Positions 1 to 5,255 of a stretch of DNA of 5,255 bases are shown piece after piece. Every line of letters begins with the position of its first letter. Position 1 is the first letter of the stretch. The notes below the pieces were generated by a model. The model made no database searches. It saw only the letters and a list, made by a program, of their open reading frames with translations, and had not been told where the DNA came from. The DNA is taken from contig CAJQPD010000286.1 in NCBI GenBank assembly GCA_905480085.1, forward strand, positions 1-5,255. The letters run 5' to 3'. The DNA is from an uncultured Acidimicrobiia bacterium (GTDB lineage: Bacteria; Actinomycetota; Acidimicrobiia; Spongiisociales; JAENVV01). The position numbers were made by a program, and so were the translations under genes.

Positions 1-1179
1 CGCATGGTTCACGAGGGCCGAAAACCACGAAAATACCATTCGGTAGAAGTGTTCCTGCCCGTCGAAACGCATGATGTCGTCGCCGATGTACTTGGTGCGG
101 GCGGGGACGGTCGGGGTGACGAGGACATCGACCTGGTCGAACGTGGCAAGGAAGGTGTTGGTGAGAGCTGATCTCCAGCGGTTGGCGGCGACGATGTCGC
201 TCAGCGGTGTCTCCATGGCGGCGTTGATCCGCTCCGCGACGTCCTCGCCATAGGCCTTGTCAGGATCTCGCATCCAGTCGCCGTGGAGCACGCTGACCTC
301 GGCTGCCAGCGTTGGGCCAATCATCCCGGGCGTCGAGAAGAACGGGTTCCGGACCTCGATCACCGTAGCGCCAATCTGTTCGAGCGATTCGAGGGTATGT
401 TCGAAGCTACGCCGAACCTCATCTTCCATGGGCGCGGTTTCGACCCAGGGTTGGGGGACCCCAACCCGCAGCCCACCGAGCCGCGAGACTGGCCTGGTGA
501 GCGCTGCCGAATCGGGCACGGACCACGGATCGAGCGGGTCATAGCCAGCCAGGACCCGGTAGGCAGTGGCCAGATCGCCGATGTTGGTTGCGAACGAGCC
601 GACAGTATCGAGGGACTCGATGAGTGGAAACACCCCGGTGATCGGGATGCGACCGTGGGTCGATTTGAGTCCGTAGATGCCGCACAAAGCGGCGGGAACC
701 CGGACGGAGCCCCCGGTGTCGGTTCCCAGCGAGATCGGGACGATACCGGCGGCGACCGCGGCGGCGCTGCCGCCGGAAGATCCCCCCGGGGAGGTCTTGG
801 TATTCCAAGGATTGAGCACCGGTCCGTACCAGGGGTTCTCCGACGAAAAGCCGAACGCGAACTCGTGCAGGCCCGTCCGGCCAATGATGACCGCCCCGGC
901 CGCTTCCAGTCGCTGAACGACGGTTGCCGACTCGGTGGCTTCATACCGGTAGAACGACGAACCGCAGGTGGTTGTGTGGCCGGCCTGGTGGATGATATCT
1001 TTGATGGCGATCGGGACCCCGGCTAGTGGACCGCTCGCCGGGATCGTCTCCACCACCGAATCGTCGATCGAAATAAACGCGTTCAGCTCGTCAGCGTGAG
1101 CCTTGCCGAGAGCGGACTCGATGGCCGGACGGGCCGGCGAACCGGCGAGTACGTCGGCGGCTATGGATCGGGCGGTCAC
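1..1179 (-). CDS. Amidase signature family hydrolase (C-terminus beyond left edge)
   Basis: Enzyme of the amidase signature family, which hydrolyses C-N amide bonds with a Ser-cisSer-Lys triad. The visible 393 residues contain all three: Lys60 in VPIAIKDI, the cis-Ser134 in the Gly/Ser-rich SPGGSSGGS, and the nucleophile Ser158 in GTDTGGSVRVPA. The spacings match the family (about 75 and 24 residues). Family members usually run 450-490 residues, so roughly 60-100 C-terminal residues lie off the window; the last visible ones, FVNHA, fall where a conserved N-x-x-G-x-P segment normally begins. The GTG start overlaps the stop of the DUF3048 gene as GTGA, which suggests translational coupling. An in-frame ATG 13 codons upstream (1216-1218) is an alternative, but neither has a clear Shine-Dalgarno. 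The substrate cannot be told. A GatA role in tRNA amidation is less likely because no gatB or gatC is adjacent. Confidence 0.93.
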   Translation of the reverse strand, partial: MTARSIAADVLAGSPARPAIESALGKAHADELNAFISIDDSVVETIPASGPLAGVPIAIKDIIHQAGHTTTCGSSFYRYEATESATVVQRLEAAGAVIIGRTGLHEFAFGFSSENPWYGPVLNPWNTKTSPGGSSGGSAAAVAAGIVPISLGTDTGGSVRVPAALCGIYGLKSTHGRIPITGVFPLIESLDTVGSFATNIGDLATAYRVLAGYDPLDPWSVPDSAALTRPVSRLGGLRVGVPQPWVETAPMEDEVRRSFEHTLESLEQIGATVIEVRNPFFSTPGMIGPTLAAEVSVLHGDWMRDPDKAYGEDVAERINAAMETPLSDIVAANRWRSALTNTFLATFDQVDVLVTPTVPARTKYIGDDIMRFDGQEHFYRMVFSWFSALVNHA

Positions 1180-2231
1180 CAGGTTACCGTTCGGTTGTCG
1201 GGGAAGATATTGATCCATGGCCGACCCGGCGGGACCTCAAGGACGTTGCCATCCTCGGTGGTCAAGACGAAGAGTTCGTCGGCAGAAGCGCGGGTCCAGG
1301 TGCCTTGAACGACCTTTCCGCCCGCGAAAACCTGAGCCAGGCCGGTTCCCACCGTCTCCATGGCCGGGACAGCCGAGCCAGTTGACCCGGAAGCCGTGTA
1401 TTTGCGGGCGTACAGCACAATCAGCGTGTCCATTTCGATCGGTTGCCGGGTTTCCCCGTCCTGGGAAACCCAGTCCTGGGTGGCTCCTCCGGTACTGCGC
1501 TCGTAGCCAGATCCGTTCCAGGTCCAGGCAACTTTAGTGCTTGAGGACCAGTCGAAGAACAGCTCGGTAGCCGCTTCGGCGTCTGGCGGAAACTCCCCCC
1601 AGGTGAACATATCCGGGGGCGGAAGGTCGTCAAACCCGCGGCGATCCGCCTCGGTTCTGACCAGCTCGGTGTTGACGTAGAGGTTGTGCGGCGCTCGCCG
1701 GCCCGAAATCCGGAATGAGGGGCCGCGGATCTCGCCGAGCCAGTCGACGTCGTACGTGTTGAGTACCCCCTGTACCCAGGACTGGGCACCGGAGATCACG
1801 AATGTGGCTCCCAACGGTGCTACCAGGGCTGGGTCGGTTGGGCGGCCAGAGCGATTGGGCCCAACGTACGGGCTGTCCTGGTCGTGGAAAAGAGCGATGA
1901 ATCGGGTCAAACTTGCCTCGACCGGGAGTTCGTACACGGCTGCTGCGGTTTCGAGGCCCGACTGAGGTCTGGCATTGGCGTGGTTATCGATCTTGATTGC
2001 CACCACGCGCCGGTCAAGCAGATCCGGGTTGACGCTTTCGAGACCTGTGAGTGGTGAAGTTGGGCCAGGAGGAAGCGTGGTGGTGGTCGTCGTGGTCGAA
2101 GTGGTGGTTGTCGTGGTCGTCGTAGCGATAACCGTCGTGGTGGTCGATGTGGTGGTCGTTTCTTCGGTGTCCGACCCGCAGGCCACGAAGAGCAAGCTGA
2201 GGGCAAGAGACAGAGAAATTAAGCGCTTCAT
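1176..2231 (-). CDS. DUF3048 domain-containing (YerB-like) lipoprotein
   Basis: 351-residue predicted secreted lipoprotein. Residues 1-17 form a basic-then-hydrophobic signal peptide ending FVA-Cys18, a slightly degenerate lipobox. Residues 25-52 are an almost pure threonine linker, which would hold the folded part away from the membrane. Residues about 57-200 match the N-terminal DUF3048 domain, seen as the IDNHANARPQSGL, VYELPVEASLTRF and GPNRSGR motifs. Residues about 230-345 match its C-terminal domain, with WTWNGSGYER, VGTGLAQVF, a GTW motif and a final PPGRPWINI. The biochemical function of this family is not established. The open frame extends upstream to 2402, but the ATG at 2231 is chosen because it begins the signal peptide, has AAAGG 10 bases upstream, and overlaps the stop of the small Cys-rich gene (ATGA). 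Its own stop overlaps the amidase start. Confidence 0.93.
   Translation of the reverse strand: MKRLISLSLALSLLFVACGSDTEETTTTSTTTTVIATTTTTTTTSTTTTTTTLPPGPTSPLTGLESVNPDLLDRRVVAIKIDNHANARPQSGLETAAAVYELPVEASLTRFIALFHDQDSPYVGPNRSGRPTDPALVAPLGATFVISGAQSWVQGVLNTYDVDWLGEIRGPSFRISGRRAPHNLYVNTELVRTEADRRGFDDLPPPDMFTWGEFPPDAEAATELFFDWSSSTKVAWTWNGSGYERSTGGATQDWVSQDGETRQPIEMDTLIVLYARKYTASGSTGSAVPAMETVGTGLAQVFAGGKVVQGTWTRASADELFVLTTEDGNVLEVPPGRPWINIFPDNRTVTW
2076..2159 (-). repeat. Low-complexity ACC/ACG codon tract encoding Thr linker
   Basis: About 84 bases of near-uniform threonine codons (on the plus strand GGT/CGT triplets) encode residues 25-52 of the DUF3048 lipoprotein, interrupted by Ser and by Val-Ile-Ala. 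It is a simple-sequence tract within the gene and could vary in copy number between strains. Such Thr linkers are common after lipoprotein cysteines in high-GC Gram-positive bacteria. Confidence 0.85.
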
Positions 2232-2407
2232 CGGGTAACGGCCTTTGATCGGGCGGCGGTTTGCGAGCTTGGTGCCGGGCATAGTGCCGCGGTCTCTCCG
2301 TCGCAGCATTCGGCCTGGTTGAGGCCGAACATCGGGCAGGATCCATCCAGACAGGCGGCGTGTCCGTGCACATAACCCATCTGGCTTTGGCACCAGGCGC
2401 AATTCAT
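2228..2407 (-). CDS. Small Cys-rich putative metal-binding protein (59 aa)
   Basis: A 59-residue reading frame that looks genuinely protein-coding. It has seven cysteines at 3, 6, 19, 24, 34, 35 and 43, plus His14 and His16. These are arranged as CAWC, then VHGHAAC, then CPMFG, then AECCDGE. The CxxC and HxHxxC spacing suggests a small zinc-ribbon-like or other metal-binding fold; this is inference from the pattern. The C-terminal 15 residues are Ser/Ala/Arg-rich and probably disordered. There is no signal peptide or membrane segment, so it should be cytoplasmic. Its TGA overlaps the ATG of the DUF3048 lipoprotein gene (ATGA), and its ATG overlaps the stop of an upstream mini-ORF in the same manner, which supports its being translated. 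No Shine-Dalgarno lies at normal spacing; the nearest, GGAGG, is 21 bases upstream. The function is unknown. Confidence 0.72.
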   Translation of the reverse strand: MNCAWCQSQMGYVHGHAACLDGSCPMFGLNQAECCDGETAALCPAPSSQTAARSKAVTR

Positions 2408-2433
2408 CGGGTCTGTCTCATCTGCTGTCCTCC
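2404..2433 (-). promoter_or_regulatory. Strong Shine-Dalgarno with 5-codon leader ORF (MRQTR)
   Basis: On the minus strand a GGAGG (2429-2433) sits 7 bases before an ATG (2419-2421) that opens the reading frame MRQTR followed by TGA. That TGA (2404-2406) overlaps the ATG of the Cys-rich gene as ATGA. Ribosomes loaded at this excellent site would terminate exactly at the next start, so the element may feed the downstream genes by coupled re-initiation. The same frame is also open further upstream to an ATG at 2595 (63 codons). That longer frame has no recognisable protein features and no good ribosome binding site. The functional reading is inference. Confidence 0.45.
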
Positions 2434-2749
2434 ACGGATAACTTGGTTGCGATCGGCAGCCTCTATGTCGGCGTGCCCGTCAACCGACACACACCATCTC
2501 ACATGAAAAACCAAAAAAGGGTGTTTTCGAGACTTTTCAACCACCGCCGCGGGGTGGAAACCGAAGCTCCCGACCTCAGCGATCTTACCGCTCATCTTGC
2601 TATTGACCTTGACGCTATATCAAGTCGAGCGGGGGAGCCGGCCTTGAGTGGCGAATAAGCAGTGAGCCCTACATTTTGATGATGGCGCCTCCGACCGCCG
2701 TGGCGCCGTTGGCACGAAGCCCGATCTCAGGGCAAGTTTGACTGACTCC
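2434..2749. other. Intergenic region, no convincing gene
   Basis: Together with the leader element this is about 340 bases between the cysteine-rich gene and the signal peptidase gene. Open frames exist on both strands (a 63-codon one on minus, a 71-codon one on plus), but neither shows recognisable motifs or a good start signal. An AT-rich stretch at about 2503-2540, with runs of A on the plus strand (T on minus), stands out from the GC-rich surroundings. The promoter of the leftward gene string is expected somewhere in 2430-2620, but I could not identify a clean -35/-10 pair. Just past the peptidase stop a self-complementary GGCGCC occurs twice about 12 bases apart (near 2684 and 2701) and could form a weak hairpin, without a T-run. 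Confidence 0.6.
2608..2624. repeat. Short inverted repeat CTTGA-N7-TCAAG
   Basis: A 5-bp inverted repeat with a 7-base AT-rich centre lies beside a doubled TTGACC/TTGACG on the plus strand, in the gene-free region upstream of the leftward gene string. It has the size and symmetry of an operator half-site pair, but five matching bases can arise by chance and no regulator is encoded nearby. Confidence 0.2.
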
Positions 2750-3160
2750 CTACCGGAGCCAGGCCAGGCGTGAGATCGGGTGGTAGCGGAACGTCGCCCT
2801 CCACCAGGTCGGCACGGGAATCGGGCCCAGGGTGCGGCTGTCTTCGGTTGACAGTTCACGACGGTCGCCCATGACCCAGACGTGCCCGTCAGGCACGATG
2901 GTGGTGTCAAAAGGGGAGGTGAGGCCCACCGCCCAACTGTCGAGGGGCGCCCCGTTGATCGAGACGACCCCGCCGGAGGCGCCGATGGTTTCTCCGCCGA
3001 GAGCCAGAACCCGCTTGACGACGAATAATCCGCTGTCGGCTTCGAACACGATGATGGCGCCACGGCCCGGGGGTCGAGTCGTCCGAAATGCCATGATGGC
3101 GTCGCCCGGTAGTAACGACGGCGTCATCGAGGCGTGGGCAATGGTGAACCGTTTCAGCAT
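2750..3160 (-). CDS. sodX: S26-family signal peptidase, nickel-SOD maturation type
   Basis: Serine peptidase of the type I signal peptidase (S26) family, 136 residues from the ATG used here. The catalytic Ser11 lies in ASMTPSLLPGD, the general base Lys49 in FVVKRVLALGGE, and the C-terminal conserved box at about 89-115 reads VPDGHVWVMGDRR, then STEDSRTLGPIP. The Ser-Lys spacing of 38 fits the short Gram-positive type. The usual N-terminal membrane anchor is missing; the protein begins almost at the active-site serine, so it is probably cytosolic. It is divergent from sodN, 64 bases away, the arrangement expected of the peptidase that trims the nickel-SOD leader so His1 becomes the amino terminus. 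That role is inferred from family and context. A GTG at 3169 would add three residues; neither start has a clear Shine-Dalgarno. A general signal peptidase is the alternative. Confidence 0.85.
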   Translation of the reverse strand: MLKRFTIAHASMTPSLLPGDAIMAFRTTRPPGRGAIIVFEADSGLFVVKRVLALGGETIGASGGVVSINGAPLDSWAVGLTSPFDTTIVPDGHVWVMGDRRELSTEDSRTLGPIPVPTWWRATFRYHPISRLAWLR

Positions 3161-3164
3161 ACTG

Positions 3165-3193
3165 TTCACGCTAGTTCGTCAGGGGTGTAGGGT
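3165..3193 (+). promoter_or_regulatory. Candidate sigma-70-type promoter for sodN
   Basis: TTCACG (3165-3170) and TAGGGT (3188-3193) are separated by exactly 17 bases. The -10 fits the TAnnnT form common in high-GC actinobacteria. Transcription would begin near 3200, leaving a leader of about 25 bases that includes the sodN ribosome site. The -35 overlaps the start region of the divergent peptidase gene, so the two promoters must be close or overlapping. The boxes were matched by eye. Confidence 0.35.
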
Positions 3194-3213
3194 CGGAGTC
3201 GACATTCCAAACG

Positions 3214-3220
3214 ACGGAGG
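3214..3220 (+). promoter_or_regulatory. Ribosome binding site fixing the sodN start
   Basis: ACGGAGG ends four bases before the ATG at 3225. The sodN frame stays open upstream to 2832, over the opposite-strand peptidase gene, so this site together with the nickel-SOD homology decides the true start at 3225. Confidence 0.75.
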
Positions 3221-3224
3221 ACTT

Positions 3225-3641
3225 ATGAGAATCTTCAAACCTGCCACTACGGCGTACGCCCATTGTGATCTGTTCTGCGGCGTGTACGATCCGGCCCAGG
3301 CCAAGATCGAAGCACTGTCGGTCCTCAAATCGGCTCAGAAATATCAGGACAGCACGGATGAGGTTTTCCGGGCTAGGGCGCTCGCCATCAAAGAAGAGCG
3401 TGCCGAGGTTTGCAAACACGACCTGATGGTTCTGTGGGCTGACTTCTTCGGTCCCGAGCACGTTGAGCAGTTCCCTCAGCTTCATGATCTCTTCTGGCGG
3501 GCCATCCGGGCCGCAGGAGCTGCCAAGAAGTCAGTCGACCCGGCCGACGGAGAAAAGCTCGTGGCTCTGATCGACGAAATTTCCGCGATCTTCTGGCAGA
3601 CCGACAAAGCGAAGGGGATGGGCGTCTACCCACCCGCATAG
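3225..3641 (+). CDS. sodN: Nickel superoxide dismutase precursor
   Basis: Nickel-type superoxide dismutase, which converts superoxide to oxygen and hydrogen peroxide; known members are homohexamers of four-helix bundles. The 138-residue precursor has a 12-residue leader ending in AYA, followed by the nickel hook HCDLFCGVYDPAQAKIE. In mature numbering the nickel ligands His1, Cys2 and Cys6 are present, as are Tyr9, Glu17 and Arg47 (in IKEERAE), which line the active site in studied enzymes. The later LWADFF and IFWQTDKAK segments also match the family. The mature length of 126 is slightly above the 117 of the Streptomyces enzyme because of a C-terminal extension ending GMGVYPPA. Residue 5 is Phe (codon TTC) instead of the Pro found in the classic HCxxPC motif. 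Leader removal is presumably done by the divergent S26 peptidase. A strong GGAGG and a candidate promoter precede it. Confidence 0.96.
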   Translation: MRIFKPATTAYAHCDLFCGVYDPAQAKIEALSVLKSAQKYQDSTDEVFRARALAIKEERAEVCKHDLMVLWADFFGPEHVEQFPQLHDLFWRAIRAAGAAKKSVDPADGEKLVALIDEISAIFWQTDKAKGMGVYPPA

Positions 3642-3659
3642 CTCGGTCGTTCAAATGGT

Positions 3660-3690
3660 GAGTGATGGCCGCTCCGAGCGGCCATCACTC
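3660..3690. terminator. Perfect 14-bp hairpin between convergent genes
   Basis: Two 14-base arms (3660-3673 and 3677-3690) are perfectly complementary around a CCG triloop. The hairpin lies 18 bases after the sodN stop and 9 bases after the stop of the convergent ABC permease gene. Neither side has a real T-run, so it may be a bidirectional hairpin-only terminator or a 3'-end stabilising structure rather than a classical intrinsic terminator. Confidence 0.75.
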
Positions 3691-3699
3691 GTTAAGGGG

Positions 3700-4440
3700 T
3701 CAGACCATATCCTGTTTACGAAGCAGCCAGGTCGTAACCGCAATGGAGATGGCCGTCAGCACCAGAACTTTGAGTACGGCGCCACCGGTACCCGGTGCCA
3801 ACGTGGCGAGCAGGTCGTCGACGTCTCGAGGCAGGTCGCTGCCAAGGTCGGCGTAGGCGGTCAGGCCGATTCTCCAGATGGATGAAGCTGCCACTCCGGC
3901 GACGACCCGGGCGATGATCCCTTCCCAAATCAGGATGTACGCCAGGCCGATCAGGGTCGAGCGGCGTGCGATGAGGCCAATCGGCACGAACACCGCCGAG
4001 TACCCGACGGCGATGATGACCATGGCAACCAACATTGGCCAACCGATGCCATTGTCGCCGGTCGCCCTGGCCCCCAACCACCATGCGAGCAGAATTCCGG
4101 GTGTCGATACGGCCATTACCGTGACCACCGATGCGAGTAGGGAAGATACCGCAACCAACCAACGCGGGATTGGCTTGACAAGTAGATACGGCATCGTGTT
4201 TTCGGTTCGTTCGTCCCCGAGAGCCGCCCCGGCGGTGATGAGGCCGGTCACCGGAAGGGCCACGGCCAGGAAAAGCCCCACGGTTACTTCAGAGAAGCTA
4301 CGTTCGGTCAGATCGAAGGTCAGCATCAACAGAGCGTGGGCGGCAGTGGCGAACACGAGGAGGATGGCGATGCGCCTCTGCATGAGTCGCCTGAGGATGT
4401 TGAGGAAAATGGCCTTTCCGGGCCTGAGGATCCTGGTCAT
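3700..4440 (-). CDS. ABC-2 type transporter permease
   Basis: Membrane subunit of an ABC-2 type exporter, 246 residues. Six hydrophobic segments are visible at about 24-41, 53-74, 94-121, 133-157, 161-185 and 222-240. The loop after the second segment carries GDERTENTMPYLLVKPIPR (about 75-93), the typical ABC-2 cytoplasmic motif in which a conserved Glu and Thr precede a leucine-rich stretch and a Pro-x-x-Arg. The N-terminus is basic and cytoplasmic. The ATG overlaps the stop of the ATPase gene as ATGA, so the two subunits are almost certainly made together. No Shine-Dalgarno of note precedes it, consistent with coupling. The transported substrate cannot be inferred. The short hairpin just after its stop is shared with the convergent sodN. 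Confidence 0.9.
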   Translation of the reverse strand: MTRILRPGKAIFLNILRRLMQRRIAILLVFATAAHALLMLTFDLTERSFSEVTVGLFLAVALPVTGLITAGAALGDERTENTMPYLLVKPIPRWLVAVSSLLASVVTVMAVSTPGILLAWWLGARATGDNGIGWPMLVAMVIIAVGYSAVFVPIGLIARRSTLIGLAYILIWEGIIARVVAGVAASSIWRIGLTAYADLGSDLPRDVDDLLATLAPGTGGAVLKVLVLTAISIAVTTWLLRKQDMV

Positions 4441-5255
4441 CGGCGGTGCACCAGGTAGCTGAACACACTCTCAAGGGACTCGTCCTCTGGCTGTATCCGG
4501 CTCACAATTACGTCGTGTTGTTTGGCCAGCCGAGCGATGGCTCTGGCGAGGCCTGCTGGATCCGCCGCCTCAACATGAATGGTGTCTCTCTCCAGTTTGA
4601 CCCCGGACGCGTATGGCGTGCTGATCAGGGCTGCTGCCAATATCCGCGGTTTGTCGGCGTCGATCCGAATCGTTTGAGGGATGTCTGTCATCAGGGCGCG
4701 CAGGGACCGCACATCTCCCGAGGCGGCCAATCGACCGTCGGTAATGGCAATGATTCGATCTGCCATACGCTCAACCTCGTGAAGCACATGTGACGAGACG
4801 ATCACGGTGTAGCCACGAGTGCCCAGGGTCTTGAAGAGGTCGATGAGGTGGGAGCGCTGCACCGGGTCGGCTCCATTCAGCGGCTCGTCGAGCAACAGCA
4901 CACGAGGTCGATGGACCAACGCCGCCGCCACCTTGGTGCGTTGCCGCATACCTTTGGAGAACCCTCCGACCGGACGGTCGGCGGCACCTTGCAGGTCGAC
5001 CAATTCGATCACTTGTTCGGTGTCACCATCGGGATCGGCAGCCCCGGCGAGAACTGCGTTGAACCGGACAAATTTGCGGGCAGTGAGGTGCTTGTAGACC
5101 GCCTCATCTTCAGCCACGAACCCTACGGCGTTTAGCGCCCGGTAGTCATCGTGGGGGTTGATGCCTTCGATGGTGATGCGGCCCTCAGAAGGGCGGACCA
5201 GGCCAGTCATCATGCGGAGCAGAGTCGTCTTTCCGGCTCCATTCGGTCCAAGCAG
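4437..5255 (-). CDS. ABC transporter ATP-binding protein (N-terminus beyond right edge)
   Basis: Cytoplasmic ATPase of the exporter; 272 residues are visible and some 30 N-terminal ones lie off the window. Counting from the edge, Walker A GPNGAGKTT is at 3-11, the signature FSKGMRQR at about 99-106, Walker B VLLLDEP at 119-125, the D-loop LNGADP just after it, and the switch His at 156 in SSHVLHE. The Q-loop position appears to be Glu (FVAEDEAVY), as in many ABC-2 exporter ATPases. The signature is FSKGM rather than LSGGQ, also usual in this group. A C-terminal extension of about 90 residues ends in ESLESVFSYL, the common tail of drug- and lipid-export type ATPases. Its TGA overlaps the permease ATG. 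The in-frame Met at 5213 is internal, lying just after Walker A. Confidence 0.94.
   Translation of the reverse strand: MLGPNGAGKTTLLRMMTGLVRPSEGRITIEGINPHDDYRALNAVGFVAEDEAVYKHLTARKFVRFNAVLAGAADPDGDTEQVIELVDLQGAADRPVGGFSKGMRQRTKVAAALVHRPRVLLLDEPLNGADPVQRSHLIDLFKTLGTRGYTVIVSSHVLHEVERMADRIIAITDGRLAASGDVRSLRALMTDIPQTIRIDADKPRILAAALISTPYASGVKLERDTIHVEAADPAGLARAIARLAKQHDVIVSRIQPEDESLESVFSYLVHRR

Noticed and set aside
360..944. Minus-strand 194-codon frame within the amidase region
   Set aside because: It is offset from the true amidase frame and is rich in Ser/Pro/Arg with no domain features.
283..1026. Long plus-strand open frame of 247 codons over the amidase gene
   Set aside because: It is antisense to the amidase, whose minus frame carries the full catalytic triad. 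The plus-strand product is Arg/Gly/Asp-rich with no recognisable motif, typical of a high-GC shadow frame.
2232..2402. N-terminal extension of the DUF3048 frame up to 2402
   Set aside because: The extension is Arg-rich, would bury the signal peptide, and overlaps the Cys-rich gene in another frame.
2404..2595. 63-codon minus frame upstream of the Cys-rich gene
   Set aside because: It has no known motif, a poor ribosome site at its ATG, and crosses the AT-rich island. Its stop overlap with the next ATG is explained by the mini-ORF, though it is not fully excluded.
2443..2658. 71-codon plus frame in the gene-free region
   Set aside because: It needs a TTG start without a ribosome site, and its product has no recognisable features.
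2680..2712. Possible intrinsic terminator made of two GGCGCC copies after the peptidase gene
   Set aside because: GGCGCC is self-complementary and common in high-GC DNA; the stem is short with wobble pairs outside it and no T-run follows on the minus strand.
3878..4462. 194-codon plus frame opposite the ABC permease
   Set aside because: It is antisense to a clear six-helix permease; its Thr/Arg/Met composition is the mirror of hydrophobic codons.

Overview
The window looks like chromosomal DNA from a high-GC Gram-positive-type bacterium, most likely an actinomycete relative (Actinomycetota, possibly Acidimicrobiia). The clues are high GC throughout, frequent GTG/ATG starts in 4-bp overlaps, a lipoprotein with a long threonine linker, and a nickel superoxide dismutase with its own maturation peptidase. 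The lineage is inferred from gene content and style; there is no rRNA or other marker.

Left part (1-2407, all minus strand) is a tightly packed gene string. Read in the direction of transcription it holds a 59-residue cysteine-rich putative metal-binding protein, a DUF3048 (YerB-like) lipoprotein, and an amidase-signature enzyme that runs off the left edge. Each junction is a 4-base overlap (ATGA or GTGA), so the three are probably cotranscribed and translationally coupled. The leader before the small gene has a very good Shine-Dalgarno, but it is placed for a 5-codon mini-ORF rather than for the gene itself. About 340 bases (2408-2749) have no convincing gene and include an AT-rich island.

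Middle part (2750-3641) is a divergent pair forming the nickel-SOD module. A short S26-type signal peptidase without a membrane anchor (minus) faces sodN (plus). The SOD precursor has a 12-residue leader ending AYA before the His-Cys nickel hook. The hook reads HCDLFC, with Phe where the well-studied enzymes have Pro. The peptidase presumably removes the leader to expose His1 for nickel binding. A perfect 14-bp hairpin closes the unit at 3660-3690.

Right part (3700-5255, minus) is an ABC-2 type exporter: an ATPase truncated by the right edge, followed with an ATGA overlap by its six-helix permease.

I see no IS element, CRISPR array, tRNA or rRNA. No wholly new system is evident. The points most worth a second look are the Phe-substituted nickel hook and the overlooked Cys-rich small gene with its coupled leader.
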